Origin: Silene latifolia
Taxonomy: Eukaryota; Streptophyta; Magnoliopsida; Caryophyllales; Caryophyllaceae
Length of the DNA stretch: 64,000 nt
NCBI RefSeq assembly: GCF_048544455.1
Contig: NC_133538.1
Coordinates: 256,604,491-256,668,490 of the forward strand
Direction of reading: 5' to 3'
Of this stretch, positions 21,352-33,270 are shown one piece after another. The translations under genes and the position numbers were made by a program. The number at the start of each line of letters is the position of its first letter. The first letter of the stretch is position 1. Under the pieces are notes generated by a model. The model did no database searches. It saw only the letters and a program-made list of their open reading frames with translations, and was not told the DNA's origin.

Positions 21352-23671
21352 ACAAATTTAGGTTATTACAACCCAAGTCTAGAAGGCGGGGAAAAGATAT
21401 CCCACGAATAAACATATAAGGGTTTTCTAATCAAACAACTAAGGTCCAAGGGTTTAGTTCTCGCTAGCCCACACGTCTTCCCCACGTAAGCGTCTTCACA
21501 ACCTGTCATTCATGTAAACATGAACGCCACAGTCAGAGGGGAGTAACTCAAGGTTCTCCCAGCCACAAAATGTCGAAACACAAATAAACAAGAACATATT
21601 AGAACATCATGAATATAACTATTTGATGCAAGCACTGAGACTATAATTCAAAACATGCGTAGTAAATCATAGATAAGGCATATGATACATCCATGTGAAA
21701 TCATTCAACCGAAACGTCATAAATGACAATACAACTATAAACACTATAGAATATCATATGTCACGGATAAACAAGGTTACATAATAATACATGTGAATGG
21801 AAACCCTAACCATGAACTTTGAAAACCAAATAACATACAATACACAAAATAGGACTACTAACATCACATAATAAGCAAAGCATCCGGCTCAGAGGCTACA
21901 TTTAAAGCATGTCCGAGACACAAGTCCTTAAGTACCTTGGCTCAGCGGTTACCTTTAAAACATGTCCAAGGCACGACCTCTAAAGTATCTGGCTCAGCGG
22001 TTACCTTTAAAACATGTCCAAATACTACAAACAAGTGCCCGACTCAGAGGTTACCTTTAAAACATGCCGAAGCACAACACATAAAGTATCCGGCTCGTGT
22101 TACCTTTAAAACATGTCCAAATACTACAAACAAGTACCCGACTCAGAGGTTACCTTTAAAACATGTTCGAGGTACAACAAACAAGTATTTGGCTCAGCGG
22201 TTACCTTTAAAACATGGCCAAATACAACAAACAAGTGTCCGACTCAGAGGTTACCTTTAAAACATGTCCGAGACACAACAAATAAGTATCTGGCTCAGCG
22301 GTTACCTTTAAAACATGGCCAAATACAACCAACAAGTGCCTGACTCAGAGGTTACCTTTAAAACATGTCCAAGGCACAACAAACAGGTATTTGGCTCAGC
22401 GGTTACCTTTAAAACATGGCCAAATATGACACACAAGTACAACAAACAAGCACAACAAACAAGCACATAGAACGGGATTATTAATGTCACATTCATACTT
22501 ATAGCTTGCATCTCACCATTAGTACAGATGAGAACATCAATCCCGACGACCTTATCGCAACTAGAGGGCTTATGGCTCACCCCTAGAATCCGATAGGACC
22601 GTGACTCAGGGACGGGATGATTAATGTCACATTCATACTTATGGCCTGCATCGCCATGAGTACGGATGGGAACATCACTCCCGACGAATCATATCGCAAC
22701 TAGAGGGCCTCTGGCTCACCCCTAGTATCCGATAGGACCAAGACTCAGGGTCGAGATGATAAATGTCACATTCATACTTATGGCCTGCATCACCATAAGT
22801 ACAGATGGGAACATCACTCCCGACGTTCATAACGCAACTAGAGGGCCTCAGGCTCACCCCTAGTATTCCGGTTGAAGCAAGACTCTCACAGCCGAACAAT
22901 ACTAGACATTATCAAAGATATGACTCTTCACAAATAATTATTTAACAATAAATATCTCATACTTGTCTTATGCAGATAAATATTTTATTTTATAATTTAA
23001 TATGCCGGTTAAATAAAATAGATAAAATAATAACAAGTGGTAATGGATAATTTATGTCATGTGGAAATTTACGGAAAGCACACAAATCCAATACAAGTGA
23101 CAAATTGAGCCCAAGCATACAAGGGTAGTGATCCCAAATAGTACAAGAATAGGGGTTCAAATAATATAAGAATTCGAGTCCTAATAATATAAGAATTCAG
23201 GTCCAAATATTTTAAGAATTCGAGTCCAAATATTTAAAGGAATTTTAGCCCAAATGTTGTAAGAATTCAAGTCCAAGTGGTATAAGAATTGAAGTCCAAA
23301 CTTTATAAGAATTCAAGTCCAATATGCAACTTATAATGGGTCCAAAACCAAGTAGTAAAGAGTCCAAAAAAAGAAATGTGATTCACAAAGTGATATTACG
23401 GTAAGCAAGAGGAATGCAAGAGGAGGGCAACTGCACACTAGAACACGATACACAACCAGCCCAAAATTCGTAGACTTGTGAGCCCAACAATTCAGATATG
23501 GTGATTTTAGTCGAGCAATGGCAGCAAAGATAGAACATTAGCAGTTTACACACAAAATCTTTGTTCCAACTCACCATGTACGTTAAAATGGTTTTTCATA
23601 ATCAACAACCACACACTAAGGCACCACAAGTCCATGCTATAGCGCATAAAAGAAAGAAGTAGAAACACAAT
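21352..23671 (-). repeat. Right arm of 2.3-kb inverted repeat
   Basis: This is the reverse complement of 18951-21271 across an 80-bp spacer (21272-21351) that comes from the outer end of a D-type LTR. Transcription across it would give an RNA with a stem of about 2.3 kb. It has no gene. Confidence 0.88.
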
Positions 23672-23674
23672 CTC

Positions 23675-23791
23675 CATTCTACTAGATCGAGCTGTTTTGG
23701 CGCATATCAAACGAGGGAGTCTTCTTTTCCCTCAGTCTATTTTCATTCACTTGCCTTAGTTCTTCCCCAATTTTTTTTCGACCCCTTAAAT
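23675..23791 (+). repeat. 120-bp direct duplication flanking H (right copy)
   Basis: This second copy of B interior sequence 17517-17637 resumes B's interior at CCCTTGACC after 23791. One core (CTCGATCGAG) is mutated to TAGATCGAG in this copy. Confidence 0.83.
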
Positions 23792-25543
23792 CCCTTGACC
23801 TAATCTCTCAATTTCTTCCCCAAATTTGTCAATCTAATCACCCAAATATACTTTAAGCATCAATTAAACCAAAATACCCTTATTTGCATCATAAATTTTC
23901 GATTTAATTAGGATTTTCGAACCTAGGGTTGCGATAATCGACTTAATTCGATTTTTTGAAGTTTTCTTTGGTTTTAATTGTCTTTTTTTTGCTGGGTAAT
24001 CTACTAAGTAAGTTCATTTCCCCTTCTTTAATGTTTGATTGCAATTTGTCCCCTTCTTTTATACGAATAGGGTTGTGAAATTGGTTTGGGGAGGGTAATG
24101 CACACTTTGATCCTGCATTTACATTTGTTTTGCATTCACGTTTATCGCATTTACGCTTGCATTATTTTTTATTTCAAAAAAGATAAAAATCATCAAAAAA
24201 TAAGAAAATTTCGAAAACATCAAAAAAAAATACACGTTTATTTTTTTGCATATAGGTTGAGTCGGAATGGAGTTCTCTGTGATGATATTGCACTGTAAAT
24301 AGTCAATTTTCTTAAGCCTTGCATAAATTACAACTTTTTAGCGAAATCTTTGCATTTTACGATTTTTTGTTTTGAAATTTAGTTGAACGAATAGACTTAA
24401 CTTGAAATTTTGGCAAACTACTTAAAAATTCTAAGGAATTAGAGCTTTTTAAAACCGGTGTCATCCATGACCAGTTTCATGTAGGTTTGTGAGCAGTTAC
24501 TCCCTACATAGCATGTAATATGAAATGGATAAGTATGAAATTCAATTGCTTTTTGCCTGCATATATTCGGGTTAGTGGCTGGTATCACATGTAGGAGAGT
24601 GCTTGCAGTTCCCCTTTATTTCATTTTTACCCATAAGCTCCACTTAGCCAAAATAGCTTATTTTGACCCCCTTTGACTACATTCCAAATCTTAAGCCTAC
24701 CCTAGTCAAGCTAGTGTAGTAGTTATTGGTTGAGGTATGTTCTATTGCTATTTCGGTTCACATTGAAAGTTGTTGGTAGAATGAATGAAAGGAGACGGGA
24801 GAATTGAAGAAAAAAGAAATTCGGAAAAAATTGAAAAGAAGAATAAAAAAAACAGAAAACCGAAGAAAAGAAAGAGAAAAACAATGGAAAAAGAATTTGA
24901 ATAATAGCGGTTTTATTCCTATGCTCTCATTATATCTTATGAGGAGTCGTTTGTATTTGGTTTAGTGAGTTTATGCCAAATAAAGGCATTGTGTTAAGTT
25001 TTGGAGTTGGATTAGAATTGGATATGGTTTATTTGGTTTTGTTAGGATACTAGCTTGGCCTACACCCTCTCATTCCCAAAATATTTGCCTCTTCTTACCC
25101 ATTACCTCACTTTTCCAAACTATTATAAGCACTCGGCATGTGATAGGACCTTGATTGGATGAAATGTATGTGTACGGTAGCTAGAATTGTTTATCATACT
25201 AGATTGCATGCATGTTTATGTCAGTCGTAGTTTAGGTGAGCGACTATTTCTCTATTTCTCTTTCTCTCGTACGTTTATATGCTTACCCTTTGCTTCATTG
25301 AGAGAGAGTGACCCGTGAGAGTCCATCTTTAAAAGTCTTGCAAGGTTGAAGGTTCAACTATTTCTAAAACAGTTATAAATTCGTTTGCTTTGACGTATTG
25401 CTAATGGTTGTTAATCTTCATGCATTAAATGGTTTAAGTAGACGATTTGGAGCTAGCTTTGAGTTTTACTCCTTTCCACTAGTTTCTAGTTTAGTTGCAT
25501 ATAGTTTGCTTGGGGACAAGCAAAGGTTTGGTTTGGGAAAGTT
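23792..25543 (+). other. 3' non-coding interior and polypurine tract of element B
   Basis: There is no supported gene. The segment around 24256-24296 (GGTTGAGTCGGAATGG) matches the interior of A. The final stretch GGGGACAAGCAAAGG, then TTTGGTTTGGGAAAGTT, then TGATGCG is the polypurine tract and LTR start, nearly the same as in A read on its own strand. Confidence 0.72.
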
Positions 25544-27073
25544 TGATGCGTGCTATTTATATAGACTCTTTGTGCTTATTTTGCACGCATTTCTATGCGA
25601 TTCCCGTAGTTTTAGGCTACGAATGCCCCGAATGGTCTACTTTGGTTTGTTTGGCTTTAATTGCAGGAATGGACCCGGAAGGAGAAAAACTGAGCTTGGA
25701 ACAGCCCATATAGCTTGCATTTATGAGATGACTGGAAATGGAGCGAGAATACTTCTGCCTTAGGATGCGTGAAGTCGTCTTGGAAGTTAATCAACGTCTT
25801 GTGTGCTGACTCAGTGGTAGCTAACTCGATCGAGCAAGTTGCTGACTTAATTGCTCGATCGAACCCCTTTTGATGCTGAAGATTCCTTGATCGAACTCCT
25901 GCTATGTTCGATCGAGAAGAGGGTTTATGGTGTTCCTCAATCGAGTAGGTTCTATGCTCGATCGAGAGGATTTTTGCTGGACTTAATCGATCGAGTAGTT
26001 TCAATATGCTCGATCCAATAGCTTGTGAACTGACGCAAGATTTTATTGCGTAAACTTATTTACTTATTATATTAGTTATCTTATTTAGGGAATAAATATC
26101 TCTCTTATAAAAAGGAGAGACCTAATTAGGTTTAGGCATTCAACATTATTCATTATTCATTATTCAGTATTATTCATTCATCATTCAGTTTTAATTATCA
26201 GTTTGCATCGAGATTAGGAGACTCTTGTTTGACGCTTGCCTTTCTATTTTTCAGATCTTAATTTGTGTAATTCCTTACTCTCTTCTTATTCAATTCAATT
26301 CGTAGTATTAATTCCTTTCTGCAACATTTAATTTTCTTGTCTCTTAACTACTGTTTAGGTTATTAGAATTAATATTTAGTTTATGCAATTTCTGTTAATT
26401 CATCTTTAAACCATGTTGAATATAGTTCTATCTATCGTTAGTAGTTTTATTAACGTTATGAGTAGCTAAATCTTAATTGCTAGGATTTAGGGAGCCATGA
26501 TAGTGAAACAATGACGCTATAATTAGTTTTAGGAGGTTTTAATGTGAGAATTGTTTTATAGCAATATAACAGTAATTACTTGGTTGAGTGCACGCGACTA
26601 TTTAAATTAATCTGGTTAAATTCAGACCTATATCGGAAGATTGAAATAAATAGACCTGTTATGAACAATAGACTACCCTAATCAGAGCGGAAGCTATTTA
26701 GGAAGAATCTAGGGCGGATAGCGGACCGAAAGGACCTTTCCACTACCCTTCTAACTACAGACCGACTGACCTTACCTTTAGCTGAATTGCGTAATATCAT
26801 GGTGAACCGACATCCAGCATCTTTCTCTCTATTTGATCACACTCTATTTCAATTTTTGCTAGTTTTAATTGTTGTTTCTTTTATTGTTTTAAATTTAGTT
26901 CTTTTAGTTCAGTCAAATCAAATCAACCAAAACCCCCAATTTGTGACCGTAGACAGACTAGATAACAGGTAGATAGCGACCGCCTCCCTAAGGATATGAT
27001 ACCCTGCTTACCTCTACTGCATAAGTTTAGGCCCGTTAGGTTTTATTTTTGAAAGGTTGCGACAGCCGTGTCA
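25544..27073 (+). repeat. 3' LTR of element B
   Basis: This 1530-bp LTR runs from TGATGCGTGC to GCCGTGTCA. It shares its last 1.3 kb with 12692-13997 and carries the CTCGATCGAG doublets. It is directly followed by the integrase C-terminal region of element F on the minus strand, so it marks the right insertion boundary of B. Confidence 0.85.
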
Positions 27074-27265
27074 TCCTACTTCCTCAATCCGCTTGATCAC
27101 TTGGATGGGGCCTTCATACTTTTGCACCATCCGCTTGTCTCGTCCCTGGAAGAATCTCATCTGCTCTTTGCTTAGCTTCACCATGACCATGTCGCCTACT
27201 TTGAACACCCTTGGTCTTCGGTTCTCATCTGCCCACTTCTTCATGCGGCGAGACGCCTTCTCCAA
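27074..27265 (-). pseudogene. Element F integrase C-terminal region, cut by B
   Basis: The reading ASRRMKKWADENRRP then FKVGDMVMVKL and KYEGPIQVIKRI is the typical C-terminal (GPY-like) region of Ty3/gypsy integrases. In chromoviruses it leads into a chromodomain. The frame runs straight into the LTR of B at 27073, so anything further is displaced. A stop separates it from the core ORF at 27272. Confidence 0.85.
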
Positions 27266-27271
27266 ATAAGC

Positions 27272-27947
27272 TCAAGCGATCTTCGCATTCACATTCAATT
27301 CTTTGGCGAACTCGTGAGCCTTCTTTGTCCGGCCACCATAGGTATTAGCATATGTGGGAGGCAATAGCGGTTGTTGACCTGTAACAAGCTCAAACGGGCT
27401 CTTATTGGAAGAGGAGCTTGTCTGGACATTAAAGCAGAATTGGGCAATATCAAGGAGTCGCACCCACTCCATTTGAGCTGCTCCCACAAAATCTCTCAGG
27501 TATTCTTCCAACATGCTATTGAATCGTTCTGTCTGTCTATCTGGTTGGGGATGGGAACTTGAGGATATCTGGAGGTTTGAACCTGTGAGCTTGAACAACT
27601 CTCCCTAAAATAGCCCCGTGAAGCGAGAGTCGCGGTCACTGACTTTGCTTTGAGGTAGACCCCAATACTTCACAACATGTTTGAAGAACATTGTGGCCGT
27701 CTCTTCAGCACTACAAGCCTTCGGAAAGGGAATGAAATTCGTATATTTCGAGAATCGATCCACAATGACAAGGATCACACTTAGTGATCATACCTTCGGT
27801 AATCCCAATATGAAGTCCATCGAGATACTCTCCCATGGATGAGTTGGCACTGGCAACGGATTCAGCAGCCCTCCCAAATTCTGTTTCTCTCTATTATCTT
27901 GTTGGAAAATAAGACAGGTATTTGTGTACTCCATCACATCATCCTTC
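27272..27947 (-). pseudogene. Element F integrase catalytic core
   Basis: The DDE recombinase core inserts element DNA into the genome. Reading leftward from 27947: [14 protein letters not shown] holds the first Asp, VSDRDSRFTG holds the second, and HPQPDRQTERFNSMLEEYLR holds the catalytic Glu. Stops after LPKV and after FTGLF interrupt the frame; the longest open part is 27598-27272. The 27947 end is the copia insertion site with target duplication CCTTC. Confidence 0.85.
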
Positions 27948-29268
27948 TGTTGGAGTATGTGTCCTAAATAATAGTGCGATCACATGATTTAAAATCATAA
28001 TTAAATCTCATAATAAGAATACGTAAGGGATGATTCATTATATAGTCAACTGATCAACATTAATCGGTAATGATTAGCTTGCTAGAGTTTGACGTTACTG
28101 TCGTAGGACGGTGGTGGTCAGTTGATCTCTTAAGGTCACACCTATAGGATGATACCCTAATCACTAAAGTTAATTAGTTTTATATTGATACAAGTTAATT
28201 AATTCCTTAAATAAGAACAATTTATATTTATGAGAGGAAATATGTATCTTATTGTAATTTTATTAAATAAGATTCGATTTAGTGGATTAATATATTAATT
28301 TACTAAATTATATTGAGGTTTTATATATATTTCGAGGTAGAGGTAATTAGTTATTTACATTTACAAGAGGTTGTAAATTTAACTAACTAGCTTTTATGGG
28401 GACCCATTATATGTTGATATAATGCTAAAATATTACTCAATAAGTTGAATGAATATATGTTATTAATTTGTCACATAATTGTTGTATAATCAAATTAATA
28501 TTTAATTATGTAAGATAATTAAACGTAAGACTATTAAGCATTTGTGGGACAAATATTATAAGACAAAAATAGACCCATATGCACTCAAGTGCACCGTCCA
28601 AAGGGTGAGCATGCTTGATTTTTGAGTTTTGTCATTTTGTTGTTGGAAATATGCTCCAACACCTTATGACACACTTTATAAGCTAGCCTACTACCTACAT
28701 ATAAATTATTATTGCATGTGATATTTTGAGAAGACCAAAATGCTCTATAATAGAGCATTTGGACGGTACATACACCAAGGATGAGAATAATTTGTTCTTC
28801 TCATTTTTCTCTACCATCTCTAAAATAATACAGATGCAAAATCCCTCTCTCATATGCTTATTTTCTTTTCTCTAAAAACTTGAGAAGTTTTGATCTAAAT
28901 TGTTCAAAAATACTACTAATATTATTAAAATAATATATGAGTATTAGTAGTCATTTTTAAGTTAGACTACTAAATAAATATCTAGCAAATATTATTTAGT
29001 AGCGATAAGGGCTATTCTTGGGTGCAACAAGAGGAGGATCTCAATAATTGGGATTAAGGAGGATCATCCATTATATTTAAACTCAAGAACAAATAAGAAA
29101 GGTGACCTTATTTGTGCCTAAATTTTCGAACCATCAACAATGTAAGAACCATTGTTTTCTCATTTTATTTCATTTTAGTTATGCATGCACTAGATCTAAA
29201 GAACTCACATTAAAATGTTAATTAGTTCATCATTAGAAAAGTTTAATAATAGGTATATGAACCTAACA
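27948..29268 (+). repeat. 5' LTR of element E
   Basis: It runs from TGTTGGAGTATGTGTCC to ATGAACCTAACA. It is followed by AT and then TGGTATCAAAGC, the primer-binding site. No gene lies within. Confidence 0.9.
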
Positions 29269-32200
29269 ATTGGTATCAAAGCTTTGGTGTTGCATGCATT
29301 ATCGGTTTGGTTTTTTCGAGTTAAATGTAACTTAATTAAAACTAGTTATTTTGTGATTTATAAGGATAAAGCCACGAAAATTTTTGCATGTTATACATTA
29401 TGGTTCTAAAATGTATTTAGGTCATATTGATGATTTATGGATAATTAGTGCTTATTTTAATGATTTTTAGTGAAATAATTATATTTTATTGAGTAAAATG
29501 AACTTTTATTTACTAAAAATAGTTAAACTTTACTACTAGCCTTGATTTTTTAGTATGACCTCACATGAATATTTTATGTATTTTATGTAAAATTTGTATT
29601 AATGTGATTAATATTTCATGATTTATGATTTTTATGTGATAAAAATGGCATAAATAGAGGTTAAATGACTAAAAATAGTTAAACTTTGAAACAGGCCATG
29701 AAATTTTAATATGATGTCACATGCATATTTTACAGATTTTATGAAAAATTTTAGATAAATGTGATTTATTATGCATGATTTATAATTTTAATGGTTAAAA
29801 TGATATAAATAGTGACTATTTTTAGCGAAAATAGCTAAAATTAATTTTATGGCATGAAATTTTTTGCTAATGTTGTTTATTTAATATGAACATCAGATCT
29901 AAAGTTGCATGATTAATTTTGATTAATTTGGTATGTTTATTGATTTTTATGTGATAAAATCGATAAAAGGGCGGCTTTATTAGTCATAAAAATAAATTCG
30001 AAATTTTTGGTTGAAATTTTGCTATTTCCAGGTTCTGAAAATTTTTTAAGAATGTTCAAAATTTTGATTTTGATTTTTCCATAATTTTTATGTTTAATTT
30101 GGAATTAAATGGTAAAAGTTATGTTTTATATGATTTATTAATGAAATAAATTATAAATATTTTTTGGGCAAAATTTTATTGAGTTTTTGGAATATTGATA
30201 ATATTCCAGTATTTACAAAATTGTGATTTCGAAATTTTTCAAATTTTTATGATTTATTGGGAATTATTTCATAATTGTTAGGATTAAGAGAAGGTTAATA
30301 AGCAATAAGTAAAAACCGAGTTGAATTATAGTCAAAAATTGAGTGAAGACTAATTGTTGAGTCCTAAGAAGGTTAGGATAATTAACTTGGACTTAAATTT
30401 GATTTAAGTATGTATTTGTGATTTTAATATGTTATTATCACGCATTTCCATAAAACCGGATTATATACGATATAAGGTTTAAGTAAGGCGATTTGGTACA
30501 TTAATTTGGCATGTTAATCACATATTATAATGCTGCATATTTCATTGTTGAATGTCATTTTTATTTATATAATTTTGAATTATGTAATTTTATCTTAGTA
30601 TTGCTTTAGTTTTTAATTGGTATTACCCGTAATGAAAGGGAATATCGATTTGGTTATAATTTTAATGTGATTTCGCATCATCGTTTTGTAATTTAATAGA
30701 TTTAAATTTTATTACAAATGTATAATAGGAATAGCCATGTATTTTTATTATTATTTTGTAATTCCGGAGTTTCCTAAAGACGGAGCCATTCGGAAAGGAG
30801 TTCCGGTCAAGACAGTGTTTTCCTTGGGAGGCGTGTCACATGAAGTTCAAGGGACCAAAGGAGTTGGTTTTCGAATATGTAATAGATTATTTGATTTTCT
30901 ATTTTAGAAAGGCCATACTAGGAAATTTATTTATTGCTTATGCATTTTTCATTATATGTTGCATGCATTGCCAAATCGCCATAAACAACACATGCATTTC
31001 ATATCGAGTAATCGACCGTGTCAATTATAATTATCGATAATTCAACTTTTAGGTCACTTTAAATTGATAGATAATAAATTGACAAGACCTTTACTTTTTA
31101 AAAGATTGAGACTTAGCCTTACCAAATAGTAGGAGCCCATGAATCTCAATTTCATATAGGTACAATACGGTATTGAAATATTATACCGGGGTGCTTGCTT
31201 TGACGTTGGATAAGTGGGGTAATAAATAGTTATTACACTTCGAAAATTTGGTTGATCTCAACGAAAGTATTTTGCGACCGTAGCCGCAATAGGTTCGGGC
31301 TAAAGATGAACTTAACGTAAATTCATCGACCGAGAGTTCTAAATGTAGAATCGGTTAAGAGAGTTAACCCACCAAGTTGTATTAGTAAAGGTTGTAGAGG
31401 GACCGTTGACCCACAATCGAGCTAGTATGGATTTGGATCTCGGAATCATTTATATAATTGGGTGGAGGTCATTATATAAATGCTAGAACATGATAAAATG
31501 TTTTAGATATAACGATGAATGCTTAATTTTCCCACTATTTCGTTGTTTTTTTAATGTTGTTCTATTTCATTACTCCTACTCATATGCGATATCATTCGAT
31601 TGTAACACGAGTCTCCGCTAAACCACTATTGCTAACGACAAAGTATATCTTTCTAAAAATGAACCGTATCATAGATTGTGGACTAGCTCCATAGGAATCG
31701 TTCTATTCCATTGAACTCTATAGGAGTTGTCCTATGTCATATAAGATTAGTATTCTTAAAATTCCTAACATACCTATGTATGATTTCTTGTAAAGAAATA
31801 TGACTAGAGGTAATCATTAGTCAAAATATGTTTTGATTATATCTTCTATGCATCCATGGTTCAAAAGCCTTATTGCTCAACCTAAACACTTGTCATCAAG
31901 CACTTAAGTTGTTAAGAATATGACAATGTTAAATTGGTAAATTGATTTGTTAGAAATTTTAATTGACCAAATACCACGATAGAGTTCATCCTTGTGAAGG
32001 ATTAACTAGGAATTTATATGAAGATAAGACTGCATCAAGTAGAAGTTCTTGAAGTCAGTGGGAGCAACAAGAAGTAAAGCACCTACCTTAATTGTTAAGG
32101 ATAGAACTAGGCTCGAAAGAGAAAGTGTTAGACACTAAAATAGAGACAAACTCCAAATAAGTAAAGATCTAGGAAGTTGGTCGTGTGACTCCAACATATT

Positions 32201-32359
32201 CCTTCCTGAATATCTATGACATTGACATTGCATTTTTGCCAATTACCACATCATGAGTATTTGATACAAATTTGTGGATTTCACCATGATATTTGGCATT
32301 ATCGTGTGACGATTAGCAAGAATAAATTCAGAAATTTACATGAATGGAACTAGGGTAGC
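29269..32359 (+). other. 5' interior of E, primer-binding site, no intact gene
   Basis: The primer-binding site TGGTATCAAAGC is at 29271-29282. The next 3 kb is very AT-rich, with repeated TGATTTTTATGTGATAAAA-like segments between 29600 and 29960. A leader and decayed gag would be expected here, but I cannot identify gag. The last five bases, GTAGC, are the target duplication of D. Confidence 0.65.
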
Positions 32360-33065
32360 TGTGACACCCCGCGATAAAGCGGAAAGTATAACTAATAAAT
32401 TAAAGCAGAAATTTGAGAGATTTTAAAAACTTTTTTTTATTGTAAGTTAAGGATTAACACGCGGGTGCCAAAAACGAAAAGAAACGAATACTACAATAGA
32501 CAAATATAGGTTATTACAACCCAAGTCTAGAAAGCGGGGAAAGGATATCCCACGAATAAACATATAAGGGGTTTCCAAACTAGAAACTAAGGTCCAAGGG
32601 TTTAGTTCTCGCTAGCCCACACGTCTTCCCCACGCAAGCATCTTCACAACCTGTCATTCATGTAAACATGAACACCACAGTCAGTGGGGAGTAACTCAAG
32701 GTTCTCCCAGCCACAATATGTCGAAATGCATGTAACAAACACTTAATTAAACATATGAATCATGCGACATATATGAACAATAAAGAATAAGGAGATATAA
32801 TTGATAATCATGATGAGATAGGCATAATGCATTAAAATGAATATGCAATCAAGAAGATAGAATAACCAAGTCAACCAACTCATATTGACATGACTCAACA
32901 AGTGTAAGACATATACTTAGTATGAACTCACAAGACAACCATTTAGACTCCAACCTCTTGGTAGGACGACGATCATAATACGGTCCTAGTCTAAACCTGG
33001 ATCAAGACTCTCGGGATGGACGTCACCCGATTCGACAAACGATATACCAATCGTATCCAAGACTC

Positions 33066-33270
33066 GAAACATGGAACACACTCGTAACCAAAGGTCGAGT
33101 AACCTCTAATCGGAAACATGGCACACACCCGTAACCAAAGGTCCGAAGAAAGGCGGAAGGATATCCTAATTCGGAAACATGGCACACACTCATAACCAAA
33201 GGTCCGAAAGAGGAAAGATAACCCAATCCGGAAACATGGCACACACTCGTAACCAAAGGTCCGAAAGGGG
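33066..33270 (+). repeat. Tandem ~55-bp units in D LTR
   Basis: Four copies of GAAACATGGCACACACTCGT plus AACCAAAGGTCCGAAA occur with variable linkers of 10-25 bp. The same array is in the right LTR at about 38675-38880. On the minus strand the units encode a chance repeated CHV/VPCF pattern, which I do not regard as a gene. Confidence 0.85.

Larger units (their letters stand above)
17638..23674. mobile_element. H: palindromic pair of D-type LTRs inside element B
   Basis: The left part starts TGTAACACC at 17638 and follows the order of the minus-strand reading of the LTR of element D (AATTTCCCATTTTG and so on). The right part is the same type of LTR in the opposite orientation, sharing GTTAAAGATTAACACGCGGGTGCC and AACCCAAGTCTAGAAGGCGGGG-like segments with 32440-32530. 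The left copy extends further out (17638-18950) than the right, which is cut at about 23671. No interior or coding sequence remains, and no clean terminal duplication is seen. I infer a rearranged former LTR element. Confidence 0.7.
12692..27073 (+). mobile_element. Element B: degenerate Athila-like gag-protease element, hosting H
   Basis: This plus-strand element has a truncated 5' LTR at 12692-13997 (cut by C), a tRNA-Asp primer-binding site, broken gag and protease, non-coding interior, a polypurine tract (GGTTTGGTTTGGGAAAGTT before 25544) and a 3' LTR at 25544-27073. It has homologous gag and protease to element A but is on the opposite strand and far more decayed. Its right end abuts the C-terminal integrase region of element F. 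Like A it has no reverse transcriptase or integrase. A 6-kb palindromic insertion (H) splits the interior at 17637. Confidence 0.82.

Noticed and set aside
20423..22343. ORFs with repeated KHV.GTTSKVSGSAVTF-type text
   Set aside because: They are translations of the ~58-bp tandem array in H. They occur on both strands and in mirrored arms, so protein selection is not needed.
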